Source: Mya arenaria
Taxonomy: Eukaryota > Mollusca > Bivalvia > Myida > Myidae
NCBI RefSeq assembly: GCF_026914265.1
Contig: NC_069129.1
Span: 19,329,945-19,393,944 of the forward strand
Length of the DNA: 64,000 nucleotides
Reading direction: 5' to 3'
The notes under the pieces were generated by a model that made no database searches, was not told the origin of the DNA, and was given only the letters and a program-made list of their open reading frames with translations. Positions within the stretch are counted from its first letter, which is position 1. Every line of letters starts with the position of its first letter. Shown piece after piece: positions 11,200 to 22,104 of the stretch. Both the position numbers and the translations under genes were made by a program.

Positions 11200-11803
11200 T
11201 TATGAAAGTAAATAACTAAATACAGCTGCTAAAACGGCAAAAAAAAATATGACACTGCATTTAATGTTGCTTATAGCTTTCGTTTGTTTTTCATGTACTT
11301 TTTTGAGCTTTGTAGCAACAGTTAGTAGTCTCTTTTCCAGTTCATGTGTGTTGTTCACTATATCATTCAACTCGTTTTCAAATTTAAAAAGGTCACCTTT
11401 TTCAAGGTCGGTGATAAGGTTTTGTATCTCGAGGGGATTCTGAAAGTAGTAGACCACATCTGCGTGTTGAATAACCTGTTTTATGTTATAAAATACAATT
11501 TGTTTGTCATTTTCATCGAGTGATGTTGTGTGAGCTATCTTGTTCCTGCTTTTCCGAAGTTTGTCAGCCAAAGGCAATATTGTGGCAGGAAAGACTGAAC
11601 ACTTTTTCCACACGGTTAACGCCACTGATAAATCACTTGCATCCATGTTAGCTTTATCCCAATTTTGCAGCATAAATACTTCAACTAGGTTCATGTGATG
11701 TTTTGGCCAATCCCATGATTGAAGCTTGTGCCATACCAGTTCTCTTGGATTGGTATGAAATCCAAACAACGCTTGTTTCCACAAGCCACAAGTGATGCAC
11801 CAT
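11200..11803 (-). CDS. HEPN (DZIP3-like) exon with membrane segment, left copy
   Basis: Exon 2 of the left HEPN/ANK gene. It starts at the acceptor with WCITCGLWKQALFGFHTNP and contains ELVWHKLQSWDWPKHHMNLV and the HEPN RxxxxH signature RNKIAH. The same signature is RNKLAH in the right copy. HEPN domains of this kind occur in DZIP3/hRUL138 and in large mollusc families. Rx4-6H motifs in HEPN proteins can be RNase active sites, but catalysis here is not shown. The exon ends in a hydrophobic stretch predicted to span a membrane and a stop created at the deletion junction. Confidence 0.75.
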
Positions 11804-11826
11804 CTGCAAATGCAAATATATTTCAT

Positions 11827-12991
11827 TACATATCATAAACTACAGGTCTTGAGGAAGCTTCAAATGTACTGTTTCAGTTTACTTCCATGTTATTCATTCT
11901 TCATTTTCTCAGCGCAAAAGCGATTTACTAAATGAAGAATGAATATTCAGTTTCTCATTGGTCCAGAACACTTCCGGCAAAGCAAGATATGGGCCGATTG
12001 TTCAGAACTGGTTATAGTCTCAAATTGAGTTAGAAATATTTGAAATCATAGGTGTGTCCATTTAAATACAGTAGTATATATTTGAAAGTGAACAACGATT
12101 ACATTAAGAACGTTCTTGAATTGAACAAACTTCAGGGCAATTGTTCCTATATCTCATATATCATGGGATCGGGGTTTTCCCTACTCATATTCATTATCTA
12201 TAAATAATACCTGATTGAAATATATGTTAGTAGTTACAAAAAAAATGTGGACGCGGACAAAGCTGGTACAAATCCAGCAACGTCATTTCCGTAATACGTT
12301 TCACAATGTGCATCTAAAGGGACCTTTTCCAAAAAATATGTCATTTAAAGAAAAGTTTTTTGGTGCTTTTTTGTGATGCCGATGATAACTATATAAATGG
12401 CTCATAATTTGTGTTGTTAAGAATTAATGGTGAATTAAGATGTACAAATAACCCTGTGTTATTATAAAAATGAATTAATATAATTTTCTGCCAGTAAATA
12501 TCAGATCATATTCGATGGGTCCCTCGTCAATAATTTACCACATTATCCTAAAATTGTATAATTATGGGAACTACTTTTATGCGCAGTCACCCATAGACGC
12601 TTATGTGTTAATCCGATATGGTCATTGTTCAGTTTAATTTCGTCCCCTCCAGACATCCAGTATTTGACTTAAAAAAACATCCCTCCCTCCCTTATACTTA
12701 TTGTAACTAATATTATTTTGTTTGTGTTAGTTGGCAATTAACACGTATTATTGAATGCCTTGTTGAATGTATTACGGGCATTTCGCCGCGACGTATTATT
12801 ATTTCTCACTAATAACTTACTTGTATAATATTTATAATACTGGCGTTGCGGCCATTTTCGCCAAATTATTTTATTATTCATTAAATGTTATATAATGTCT
12901 TGTCTTGACTTTGTCTTTTGGAGTAACGATTAATTGTATCATATAACCTTTGAAAAAAACAACAACAATAAAACAATGTAAAAAGTCTTAC
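11827..12991. other. Intron 1 of the left HEPN/ANK gene
   Basis: About 1.19 kb, much longer than the 173-bp equivalent in the right copy (61516-61688). AT-rich, with no coding sequence. A segment near 12690-12900 (TTGAATGTATTACGGGCATTTCGCCGCG) may be a small repeat insertion. Confidence 0.55.
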
Positions 12992-13534
12992 CTGTTGACA
13001 TCTCGCATAACCTTACTGCATCGTTGTTGACAAATAGGCTGATTTCCAACCTGTAGTGAAATTTGCTGATGTAAATCCTTGAGCTTGTCCTCCGTAAAAG
13101 GCAACACGGCCTCGCCTGTTTTATCAAGAGCGATCTTACATGAAACATAATTCCTTTTTCGTTCATCTTTTAGCATGTCCTTTACCTGAACGTTCGCCAT
13201 TTTAGTCTAGTTTCGATCCCCTTGTAGTATCACGTTTCAAGATACGGCCATATTCAATGAAAATATTTGTAAAGATTATATTGATTTAAAATGTAATTAG
13301 ACAACTCAATGCTGCTTAACTGTCGATTTCAAAACAAATAACAGGAATTTTACCAACAAACAAATAATGTATTATTATCAAAACTCAAACTGCTATAACT
13401 TAAAGACGACTAGCATGTTTAAGCTTAAAGTTCAGTCACGTTTATGTCTCTAACTAACGATAGAGAACAATACATTATTTATTTATTGTTTTTATAAATC
13501 GCATAACATATAACTTAACTTTTTTTTCGTAATA

Positions 13535-15540
13535 ATGCAAGAGATGATGCAAAATTTTCCGCATTGGAAGCCAGACGTAGATCGACTTCGCAAACAAATG
13601 CATGAACCATGCGATGAGAGTGAAGACAAGTCTTCCTCCATGCCAACGCCTGATGTCGCTGACCAGGCCGCCGGCTGGTATATTTCAGGACATTGCCGCG
13701 GATTTGTCATTGAGTGAAGCTAAAGGCTCACCAGTTTCGGGACATTTGGCCAGTTTGACAGACAAAATAATTGACAAGACATTGGAAGACAAAAAACGGA
13801 ATGATTTGGCAGATAAGAACCCCGTGCCAGAAAACGTCACGAAGTTGAATCCCCTAAAGTAAATCCTGAACTATGGAGAGTAATTGAAGCGAAAACGCGC
13901 ACTAAAGACGTGAGACTTTAAAAGAGTCAGCAGTTCACACTCAGAGCTATGGTGCCGATCATGCAGGTGATTGATAGTTTGGTTGCAGGACGGGATTGCC
14001 AGGAGAGTGTGAATTTTGATGAACTTGTTACAAAATCGGTGGATGCCGAAGTATTGACTGCCGTGGGAAATGCAGATGCTAATGACTGCAGGCGGGAATA
14101 AAACAAGTGCGACTTGAACGAGGAATATCAGGCCATATGTTCCATTACGAATCCTGTCACACAGATGTTATTCGGGAACAATATCATTGATCAGCTGAAA
14201 TCGTTAACTGAACCAAACAAAATTGGATTTAAAGTACGTGCAGGGAAATTCAGACAGACACATTACACGAAAGACCGTGCCTTCCGGAAATCAGGTTCTT
14301 TTTTAGGATAACGACCGTATCCACCGCGTTATCCTCAACACAGAGGGGGAGGGGATATACCCGAAGAGGATCGCACAGGGGACAGTTCAGTGCGACTCCC
14401 AAACAACATGCCATTAAATAAGCAGGCAGACGAAAGCATTTCGGTACCCAATGGGAACAACTGACCACTGACAATAATATTTTAGACATTGTTCATGGCT
14501 TTACCATAGACTTTATTGACAGGCCAAATCAATCTCATGTACGTGAAACTAAATTAATTTCAAAAGAGACACTAGTGTTGGATGGAGAAATAGAGAGCCT
14601 TTTACTTAAAGGCGTAATAGAGACTGCAGAGCATTGTGATGGGGAATTTATCTCGGCTGTGTTTTTACAGCCAAAATCTAATGGTTCATACAGAGTGATA
14701 TTAAACTAAAAATCTCTTAATGAGTCGGTCGAGTACATACATTATATTATGGAAAGTTTACATGCGGCTATACGGCTTATTACACCTGGTTGTTTCTGGC
14801 GTCGATATTTAAAAGATGCATATTATACCGTGAACGTATCCGAGGAATTTAGGAATTATTTCAGATTTATATGGAGAGGTCAGCTTTATTGAAAATGATT
14901 TCGTATAATATTGCAATACCTTATAAGATACTTTACACAAAATATTTAAAACAGGATAAAACAAGTGCTTTGAAATATAATAAAGGCAATTTTGATTCCT
15001 AGATGAATTTAAGTGCTGAATTTCTGAATGATCTAGACTTGTGGTTAAGAGCTGTCAAGTACAGCGAGGCGCCTCTTTACATGGACATTCCAGTGATCTC
15101 ACTGACAACCGATGCCTCTTCAAACGGATGGGGGGGGGGGGGGGGGGGGGGCAGTATGTAAAGATAACAGTAATAACAGTACAGGTGGCCAGTGGACTGT
15201 AGCTCAAGCTTCTTTTAAAGACAATATCAATAATTTAGAAATAAACGCTGTGTTACTTGGGTTAAAGGCTTATACATTTCGCCTAAAAGATAAGCACATC
15301 AGAGTAAGAGTAGACAATTCTACGGCAGTTGCATATATCAATCACATGAGTGGTATCCGATCAAAAGAATGCAATGATATTGCACGTGTAATTTGGAAAA
15401 ATGCTTGTCAGCATTAATGTGAACTACTGATGTACCAGCAAAGATAGTTACCTTGCAGATTGAGAAAGTAGAGTATTCCACGACAATACAGAATGGATGC
15501 TATCTAATTTTTCGTTTAACAGGATTTCACAACATTTTTT
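13535..15540 (+). mobile_element. Broken DIRS-type retroelement fragment
   Basis: A plus-strand fragment with parts in order. A gag-like region lies at about 13550-14310 (LSEAKGSPVSGHLASLTDKI; VNPELWR-like segment near 13860; DLNEEYQAICSITNPVTQML). The N-terminal half of the reverse transcriptase lies at about 14480-14890 (ISAVFLQPKSNGSYRVILN, then a LKDAYYTV-like segment and NYFRFIWRGQLY). An RNase H-like domain lies at about 15070-15420 (LTTDASSNGWG and IRVRVDNSTAVAYINHMSG). The central RT part and the recombinase are not seen. It is broken in several places and lacks recognisable ends. It is not part of the element at 254-4191, lying on the other strand. Confidence 0.75.
15130..15151. repeat. 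22-base poly-G run
   Basis: An uninterrupted run of 22 G inside the DASSNGWG segment of the DIRS-type RNase H region. Either a slippage expansion or a sequencing/assembly artefact. Confidence 0.9.
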
Positions 15541-16972
15541 TTTTCCGTAGAGGAACAAAACATTAGTAATTTCATGTCGTTTATGTGTTTAAAAGGCGCA
15601 ATACCTCATATAATATGTTGATTAAAATCAGGACTCCTAGATAACATTTACAGCAAAAAGGTGTATGAACTCCGATGTTTTAAGCAATAACTGGAGTGTT
15701 TTTGCCCTACATTTATATTCATTTATGGGTCAAATAAAATGAGTTTTTATTCACAGGCATGAAGGGGAATCAACCCCGTGATCAGTTGAGCTCAAAACTG
15801 CCATATTTACCTCCCCTCTATTACTTACATTTTCTTCATGTACTGCGAATGCCAAATCAAAAAGCAGATTTCTGTTAAAAATGAAATAACATTAAACTTC
15901 ACTATTTCGCAAAACCCTTAAATTGGAACTTTTTGGAAATAAGGAGTATGCGTTTATTGGGTGGAGGGGGTTTGTGATTTCTGAATTATAATTATTCACT
16001 GGTAAACACTCGTTAACAATAGCTATTCAAGTACATACACCAATAGAATAATCTTCATCAAAGATATGTTACACAGTAGGTTCATTAGTTCCTTCTTTGC
16101 CTATTCACTGGGACAACAAAAAAGAGCCTTAGGCAAACCAACCCTTTTCGACAAGATCAACTAACATATGGATTGTTTTTTATTTATTTATTTGCAATGA
16201 ATTTGGTATGATAATACACTCTGCAAAATTATTTATTGATCATCTAACAGTGAATGGTTCATTCACTGATATAGAACATACTGATTTCAGACAAAAGCTG
16301 AGAAACACAGTCGGTCATTACAGTATAAAGGGACCTAGCTACGATTTCATGTAGACAGTTTATGTATAAAAGTTAAAAAAAACAGTCGTTTTAATGACTC
16401 TTTATCAATTTTGAAGAGTGTAGTTTACATACTCAATTTCGTTTTAAGACACTATCAAAAGCAGTAATAACATCAAAAACAATACAAGCAAACAGTTCCG
16501 TCTCAAACACATTTTATAAGGGTACACAATCAAAGTTTACTTTACAAGTAGAGAACATTTTGATAAAAACAAACACCATCAATATCAACTATACGGAAAA
16601 AAAGAAACTGTGCCTTATATTAAATTAGTATAAAATAACGTCAAGCCTTTCCATGATAACTTATTATTAACCTCAACTACTTGCCATAAATGTAACTGTA
16701 ATACAGAGATGTCCTCCCTAACAGCTTGTGAGAATTTTTAGAATTAAGTATTCTTTAACAAATGCAATTTCAGGAGATATTTCCGAACAGGTATATTTTG
16801 TTATGCACAGTTTTAGTATAATGTATGTTCTTTATGCTTATTTCTCCACTCTCAAACGCATAGATGTTCCAGTTTTTTTCATTCACCAGTAACATTCCAA
16901 TCCATACGGAAATATTCATTTTTTTAAAAAGTTGGCTATTATATAGTTAATAAATGTTATTTCACGCGTGCT
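15541..16972. other. Non-coding region downstream of RBIS
   Basis: AT-rich, with no coding sequence recognised. It should contain the RBIS 3' UTR on the minus strand, but no clear poly(A) signal could be assigned. Confidence 0.5.
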
Positions 16973-19063
16973 TCACAACTTGGAGAAGCTTTCGGCAGCA
17001 ATATCCATATCAACAGCTTCCACGTCCTTCTTTGGCAGTTTCTGTGCCTGAAAAATTCATCAAATGCATGTTTCGTAAATATCTTGCTGTTAACTGGAAA
17101 ATGAACGCCGATATGACACTTAAGCACACCACACTCAACCCAACCCTAGTGTATAAATCATATCACAAATTAGAATTACAACCTACATTTTCAGCCAATG
17201 AATTTACAGATAGACATTCATTAAGTATTAGACTTGATCATTAAGAATTTCACCTATCTCGGGTGATTAAAGGTCCGCCTACTGTCATTGTTGCGTCAGA
17301 TTTTGCGTTATCGATGCATCAGCCAATGAGGTTGTATTCTTAGTCAGTTAAATTATCCTGTCTATTCTTATTCATTAATAATTTACTTCATTTCATCTTT
17401 ACATAGCAAAACTTTCGATATATCGAAACTTAAAATAGAAAATTCTGTAGCATGTAAGTCGATTCATGCAACACATGATTTTCATTGATTAATTTAGTTG
17501 AATTGATCCAATATCATTGATATAAATAAAAAAAAAAAGCTCATCGTTAAGCGTGGGAAGAACGCAAACATGTCATCGCAAGCTAGAAAGTGAGATACCA
17601 GCTAACGGCATGGGAGAGAACTCCTTCAACCCAAACCAACTATGCCTTACACCAGTTACCTTTGGTGATTGTTTCGGTTTTTGTGACGACGTTTTAGCCG
17701 CTTCTGTCAGCTCCTTCCGGATGGAGCGGAAACTTTCATCAGCCTTCTCCGTCTTTGCCTTTGACTGAAGGTTCATCTAAAAACAAAACAATTTAATTGA
17801 TATCACATGAGAGTATAACCAAAGTAAGGTAGAGTAGACCTTCAAAGAAACATTCTTAATCTATATAACACGCCATTATTTATCATTCTATAACATTACT
17901 GCAGTATGCTCATTAAATTCCGCAAAACAAAAAAAAATCACCACATTTTCATGATAATATAAACAAAGATTAAAACTAATTATTTCACATCGTGCAGGAT
18001 TCGCCTACATAACAACTAGTAAATTTTATAAATATAATATGAATACTATGAGCATTCCATGTAGTGTTTGTAAGACAGGTCAGTAAAATCGCTCTTTCGA
18101 GAGCAAAAATGGTAAAGAATACTGAATTCTAAAGAAACAAAACATTTTTCTCCAATCAGGCTTCAAAGTTCTAAAAAAAATACTAATATCAAAGATTTTT
18201 TGAAAGATTTAATAATTTACTTTTTTTGATCACGAGTCTCAGCCTTCGACCCAACCCATGAGTGACATAAGCGACATCAGTGACATTAGCGACACCAGTG
18301 ACATAATCGACATCACTGACATAAGGGACACCAATGACATAATCGACATCAGTGACATAAGCGACATCAGTGACATTTATATAAGCGACATCAGTGACAT
18401 AATCGACATCAGTGACATAAGCGACATCAGTGACATTTATATAAGCGACACCAATGACATAAGAGACATCAGTGACATTTATATAAGCGACATCAGTGAC
18501 ATAATCGACATCATCGACATTAGTGACATAAGCGGCATCAGTGACATAAGCGACATCAATGACATAATCAACATTATTGAAATCAGTGACATAAGCGACA
18601 TAAGAGACATCAGTGAAATAAGTGGGCCGAGAATCCAATCGAAACAGCATCCACACTACGTCAGTCTAACACCCACAACATATGAAGTAGCGAGTAGCAC
18701 GAACAATTCGAACGGTGTAAGCGAAATGGTTCTAAGAGACATTATATAACAAGGCAGATAGACCCTTTCTGCTCGCACTCCTCGAATGTTTTTTGTTCTT
18801 AATGATGTAATAAATATTACAATCAATCGACAGCAAGATAAAAGGGCTAACAAAATCAAAGGGTAAAACAATCTAATTCATCTGGATAGAATCCACGTGT
18901 GCGTGTGAGACAAAACAAGGATGAAAGCAGGGAGGGAAACAGGCTTACTTTCTTCAAGTTGGTTGCTATTGGTTTCGTTTTTGCCTTCTTCACTGAGTTA
19001 ACAACGAACGCCTTCTGCTTCTTGCTCTTCTGGCTCTGTGATTTTGGCTTGTTTTTTTGCCAT
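16973..19063 (-). CDS. RBIS: Ribosomal biogenesis factor RBIS (C8orf59) orthologue, three exons
   Basis: Three coding exons on minus: 19063-18949, 17776-17660 and 17047-16973, all with GT-AG introns in phase 0 (donors AAA|GTAAGC and AAG|GTAACT; acceptors TTTTTAG and TTTTTCAG). Exon 1 encodes a Lys/Ser-rich N-terminus ending KAKTKPIATNLKK, matching the conserved KPVTTNLKK of human RBIS. Exon 2 begins MNLQSKAKTEKADESF and holds SIRKELTEAAK, like the human VNRVNKAFVNVQKELAHFAK helix. Exon 3 is AQKLPKKDVEAVDMDIAAES and ends FSKL. Total about 101 codons; human RBIS is about 100. RBIS is a small nucleolar protein needed for 60S ribosome assembly. The ATG at 19063-19061 has a good context (A at -3, G at +4). 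It is followed by seven As where six would keep the frame, so exon 1 is one base too long (115 bp). This is either a homopolymer sequencing error or a disabling indel. Confidence 0.85.
17150..17420 (+). repeat. Interspersed repeat R, partial copy in RBIS intron 2
   Basis: Similar in the same orientation to 19345-19640. Shared words: TTACAACC, GGTCCGCC, CCAATGAGGTTGTATTCT and AAATTTCA. It lies between RBIS exons 2 and 3. Confidence 0.6.
18258..18625. repeat. Minisatellite in RBIS intron 1
   Basis: About 370 bp of GACATCAGTGACATAAGC-type units (a 9/12/18-bp hierarchy), with TTTATATAAGCGACA interruptions. It opens long frames on both strands (Ser-Asp-Ile repeats on plus, Val-Thr-Asp-like repeats on minus). 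These are low-complexity by-products, as the array sits inside an intron. Confidence 0.85.
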
Positions 19064-19319
19064 GTTACTCGACGGCAGCGGGGGCGGGAGTGGTGTTCAG
19101 TTAAAAGGGATCTGGAAATAGAAAAGTTGTTTAAACCATTTACAGCTGACCGTTTATAAAGAATCTGATCGAATAGGTTGACCTTCCACACAAACACAAC
19201 CCAAATAAGGTCAAATAAACAGGCGGTGGTGAATCCGGTAAATCTGTTGAAACCCAATTATTTTCAACAAAATAGGTTAGTGGCCGCATGTCTCCGTTAT
19301 ATGGGATCACCGGACAGGT

Positions 19320-19865
19320 TTGATTTACGTTTAGAATAAAACCTACAATTACAACCAATTAACTTGCATGAGATAGGCATTCGTTAAGTACAAGGCTTAA
19401 TCATTTAAAATTTCAAGTTTCCCGGGTGTTCAAGGTCCGCCCACGGCCACTCATCCGATACACAATCATTGCGTGGGAGTTTGCGATAACATTGTGTACG
19501 CCAATGAGGTTGTATTCTAAGTCATTACGATGCCCTGAATTAAAATCTTAATGATTAAGATGGACTTGTTCACTACGTTAACTCCGCCCATTCTTAAACA
19601 TTATTATTTAATTCACGTCATCTTATTTTTACATATTGAAGGTATCTAACACATACTACCGCTTAAGTCCCATTAAGTCATAAATTGATTTTCGTTAATA
19701 GGGATATTTGGCGGTCCGCCCATGCGCACTGGTTAGTAAAGATATATTCGCGCCAAACACTAATAAAACCAACAATATACGAATACTAAAACATAATTTA
19801 GTTAGAAATGTCCCATCTGTGTTACATAATCTGAACTTATATTGCTATTAAACAAGCTTATGTCA
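19320..19865 (+). repeat. Interspersed repeat R, copy just upstream of RBIS
   Basis: Inverted relative to 6335-6860 and direct relative to 17150-17420. It starts about 260 bp upstream of the RBIS ATG and so may overlap its promoter. Non-coding. Confidence 0.65.
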
Positions 19866-22030
19866 TTAGGTCTACGTTCTCTTTATAGACAGTAAATTAA
19901 AAAGAAGAAAACGTAACGATAATGAAACTAATCAAGCTTCACTTTTAACATTCACACTTACATGAAATGCTCTTTTTAAAGCAAAAATGGTTTCGAAAGA
20001 GACCCGGCCGGGTAACCAAAGAGTATTTTTTACAGCGGTTTTATAAAAATGTTAAATATAGCGGACGTATTTCGTGAATTAATAATGATTGAGTAAACTA
20101 TGTAATTATAAGTTGTCATTTGCATATGTAAACGCGAAAAAATAATTAAGATACATGTATTCAGAAAGTCCCCTATAACCACATCTGTTAATCATTACGT
20201 TTACCTATGACATCAAAACCTCAACACCTGCACACAATCTCAACATGTGCACAGTTCTAAGAAAGTAAAATGGAACAAGCAAACGAATTCCTGAAAGTAA
20301 TTATTTACAGATATATACATCATAGCGTGATAGAAGAAAAAAGTCTGTATTCGCTTTTCATTTGATGTTTAACCTTAAAAAGCGCATCAACGTTGTTGTT
20401 GTTTTAGATTTTGTAATATAGCATACGTTTTATTTAGACTTATGCATATACAGCTTATCAACATGTACATCTGAGTTAGTCATAAACGTATACACGTACA
20501 TAAAGAATGGCATAAAACAAAATTATAATTAATATAAAATTCGTAGTACAAGCCTGTTAAAGCTGCGATCTCACAGATCGATTGTTTCGACAACTTTTTT
20601 GTATTTGTTTACTCAGAATGAGCCAAATCGTGCATTAATGTCTGGAAACCAGTGATATAAGACAGCCGACAAAAGAACAGATCGCAGTTTTCAGGTTTGA
20701 AAATTACTGTTTTATGGGTGGAAGCGTTACTAACGCTTTAAGAAAAATGATTTTTTTGGCAGTTTACCAATCGATTGAATTCTGTCCTCTTGTGTCGAGT
20801 TATATTATATGACTGAATTGAAGGCACTCATGATGCCAAAATGAGCTGATTCTGAGACAAAAGGGTAAAAAATGTAAATTTGAATAACTTTCTTTACCGG
20901 TTGCACATGTTCAAACAAAATACCAATTTTCTAAAGTTCATAAAATTAAAATTGTGAATGATCCATATAAACTATGGCCAAATATCTACAATATCTTCTT
21001 CGGAAAGAGTTTGAATTAACGATAACAGATAACAAATATTCAAAAGCATGTATAGGAATATACACTGCACTCGAAAAGCAATAACGAAAGGCAATAAAGC
21101 TTATTTTCATTGGCAGAGTTTTCCTTTAATGTTTTTGTACACCCTCTTTGAAAAATAAACACTTTGAATTTCGAATCTTTTCATCTTTTAGTAGATTCCG
21201 TTGAAGAAATTATACACGTCTCTTATTTAATTTTTCATCGCGTTAAAATACTAAATAGATAGAAAACACATCAAGTACCCAGTTTTCAATGATAGCCGCA
21301 AACTGTTTTGTGATAAGTAAAATAAACTTTGACAATCCCCGAGTTTAAAGAGACTCGTCCACTTTCTATAGGGTCAGACACCGGGAACATTGAGTTTGTG
21401 TAAAATGTTAACATAATGCTACGTTTATACATGAATATAGTTACCATGGAATATAGTTGTCATTATGATTTGTTATATTAAACATTTTTACGGATATATC
21501 TATTCTTAATTTGAATCATTAAAATGATATAAATTTTTTATATACACAAGCAAATCCAGCGCAGCCGGCACCCCCTCCCTCCCCCACCCCCTAAAATCGT
21601 CCTTGTTTAGTTTTTATTTCAATATAGGAGAAAAAAGAAAACAGGAAATGAAATACGCCCAAAATGCACCAGAAAGTGTTAACCCCAGAACTTTCCTGCC
21701 AACATTTTAAACCAAATAAAAGTTCAGTTCTGAGGGAGGGGCGTAATCAAAATTTTACGTCCATTAGCTACACCCCCTCTAACGTCATGCTTTATGCTGT
21801 TCAGATTAATTTCACCAATGCATTTGTTATTGTTGTTTTGTTGTTGTTACAATAATAAAACATCATAAAAAGTTCAAGTAAGAACGCTATTAATTAATAA
21901 CCATGTGACGTCAAATTTAACAGTACGTTACCTTAACCATCCGTTAAATCCATAACTGACTGTTACTTAACGGTCAGTTTAATTATTGTTGCTCATAGCT
22001 ATTTAACGCTGCCGTTTAGTAACGCTAGCA
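19866..22030. other. Non-coding region with one MITE
   Basis: AT-rich. It contains MITE family F copy 2 (20556-20880) and a C-rich patch at about 21560-21600 (CACCCCCTCCCTCCCCCACC). No coding sequence recognised. Confidence 0.5.
20556..20880. mobile_element. Foldback MITE, family F, copy 2
   Basis: Starts GTTAAAGCTGCGATCTCACA and carries the GGAAACCAGTGATATAAGAC and CTGTTTTATGG blocks found in copies 3 and 4. The far end is worn. Confidence 0.6.
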
Positions 22031-22104
22031 TTAAATGCTTAACAGTCAATTAAATCCAACTTCCTGTCCCATAATTCATCTGTCACCATCATTCAGCATC
22101 CAAG

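Larger units (their letters stand above)
8602..13200 (-). pseudogene. HEPN(DZIP3-like)-TM-ankyrin gene, NTPase core deleted
   Basis: Paralogue of the gene at 61307 onward. Exon 1 is 13200-12992 (209 bp, same length as in the other copy), starts MANVQVKDML and ends with donor CAG|GTAAGAC. The intron acceptor TTTGCAG is at 11804-11805. Exon 2 (11803-11200) encodes a HEPN domain of the DZIP3 type with RNKIAH (an RxxxxH motif), then an acidic helical stretch and a hydrophobic segment (about IFFFAVLAAVFSYLL). Right after that segment the sequence jumps to the region that in the paralogue follows Walker B. About 870 bp holding an intron, the P-loop and Walker B are absent, and the frame stops after the membrane segment. 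A 2-nt gain (ACAC versus AC) near 10970 further separates the post-NTPase helical part from the 780-codon ankyrin frame. Probably a decayed copy, or else two independent short products. 5' UTR sequence GGATCGAAACTAGACT is shared with the paralogue. Confidence 0.75.

Noticed and set aside
18189-18749. Long Ser-Asp-Ile and Val-Thr-Asp repeat frames
   Set aside because: Open on both strands only because the unit length is a multiple of three. The array lies in RBIS intron 1.
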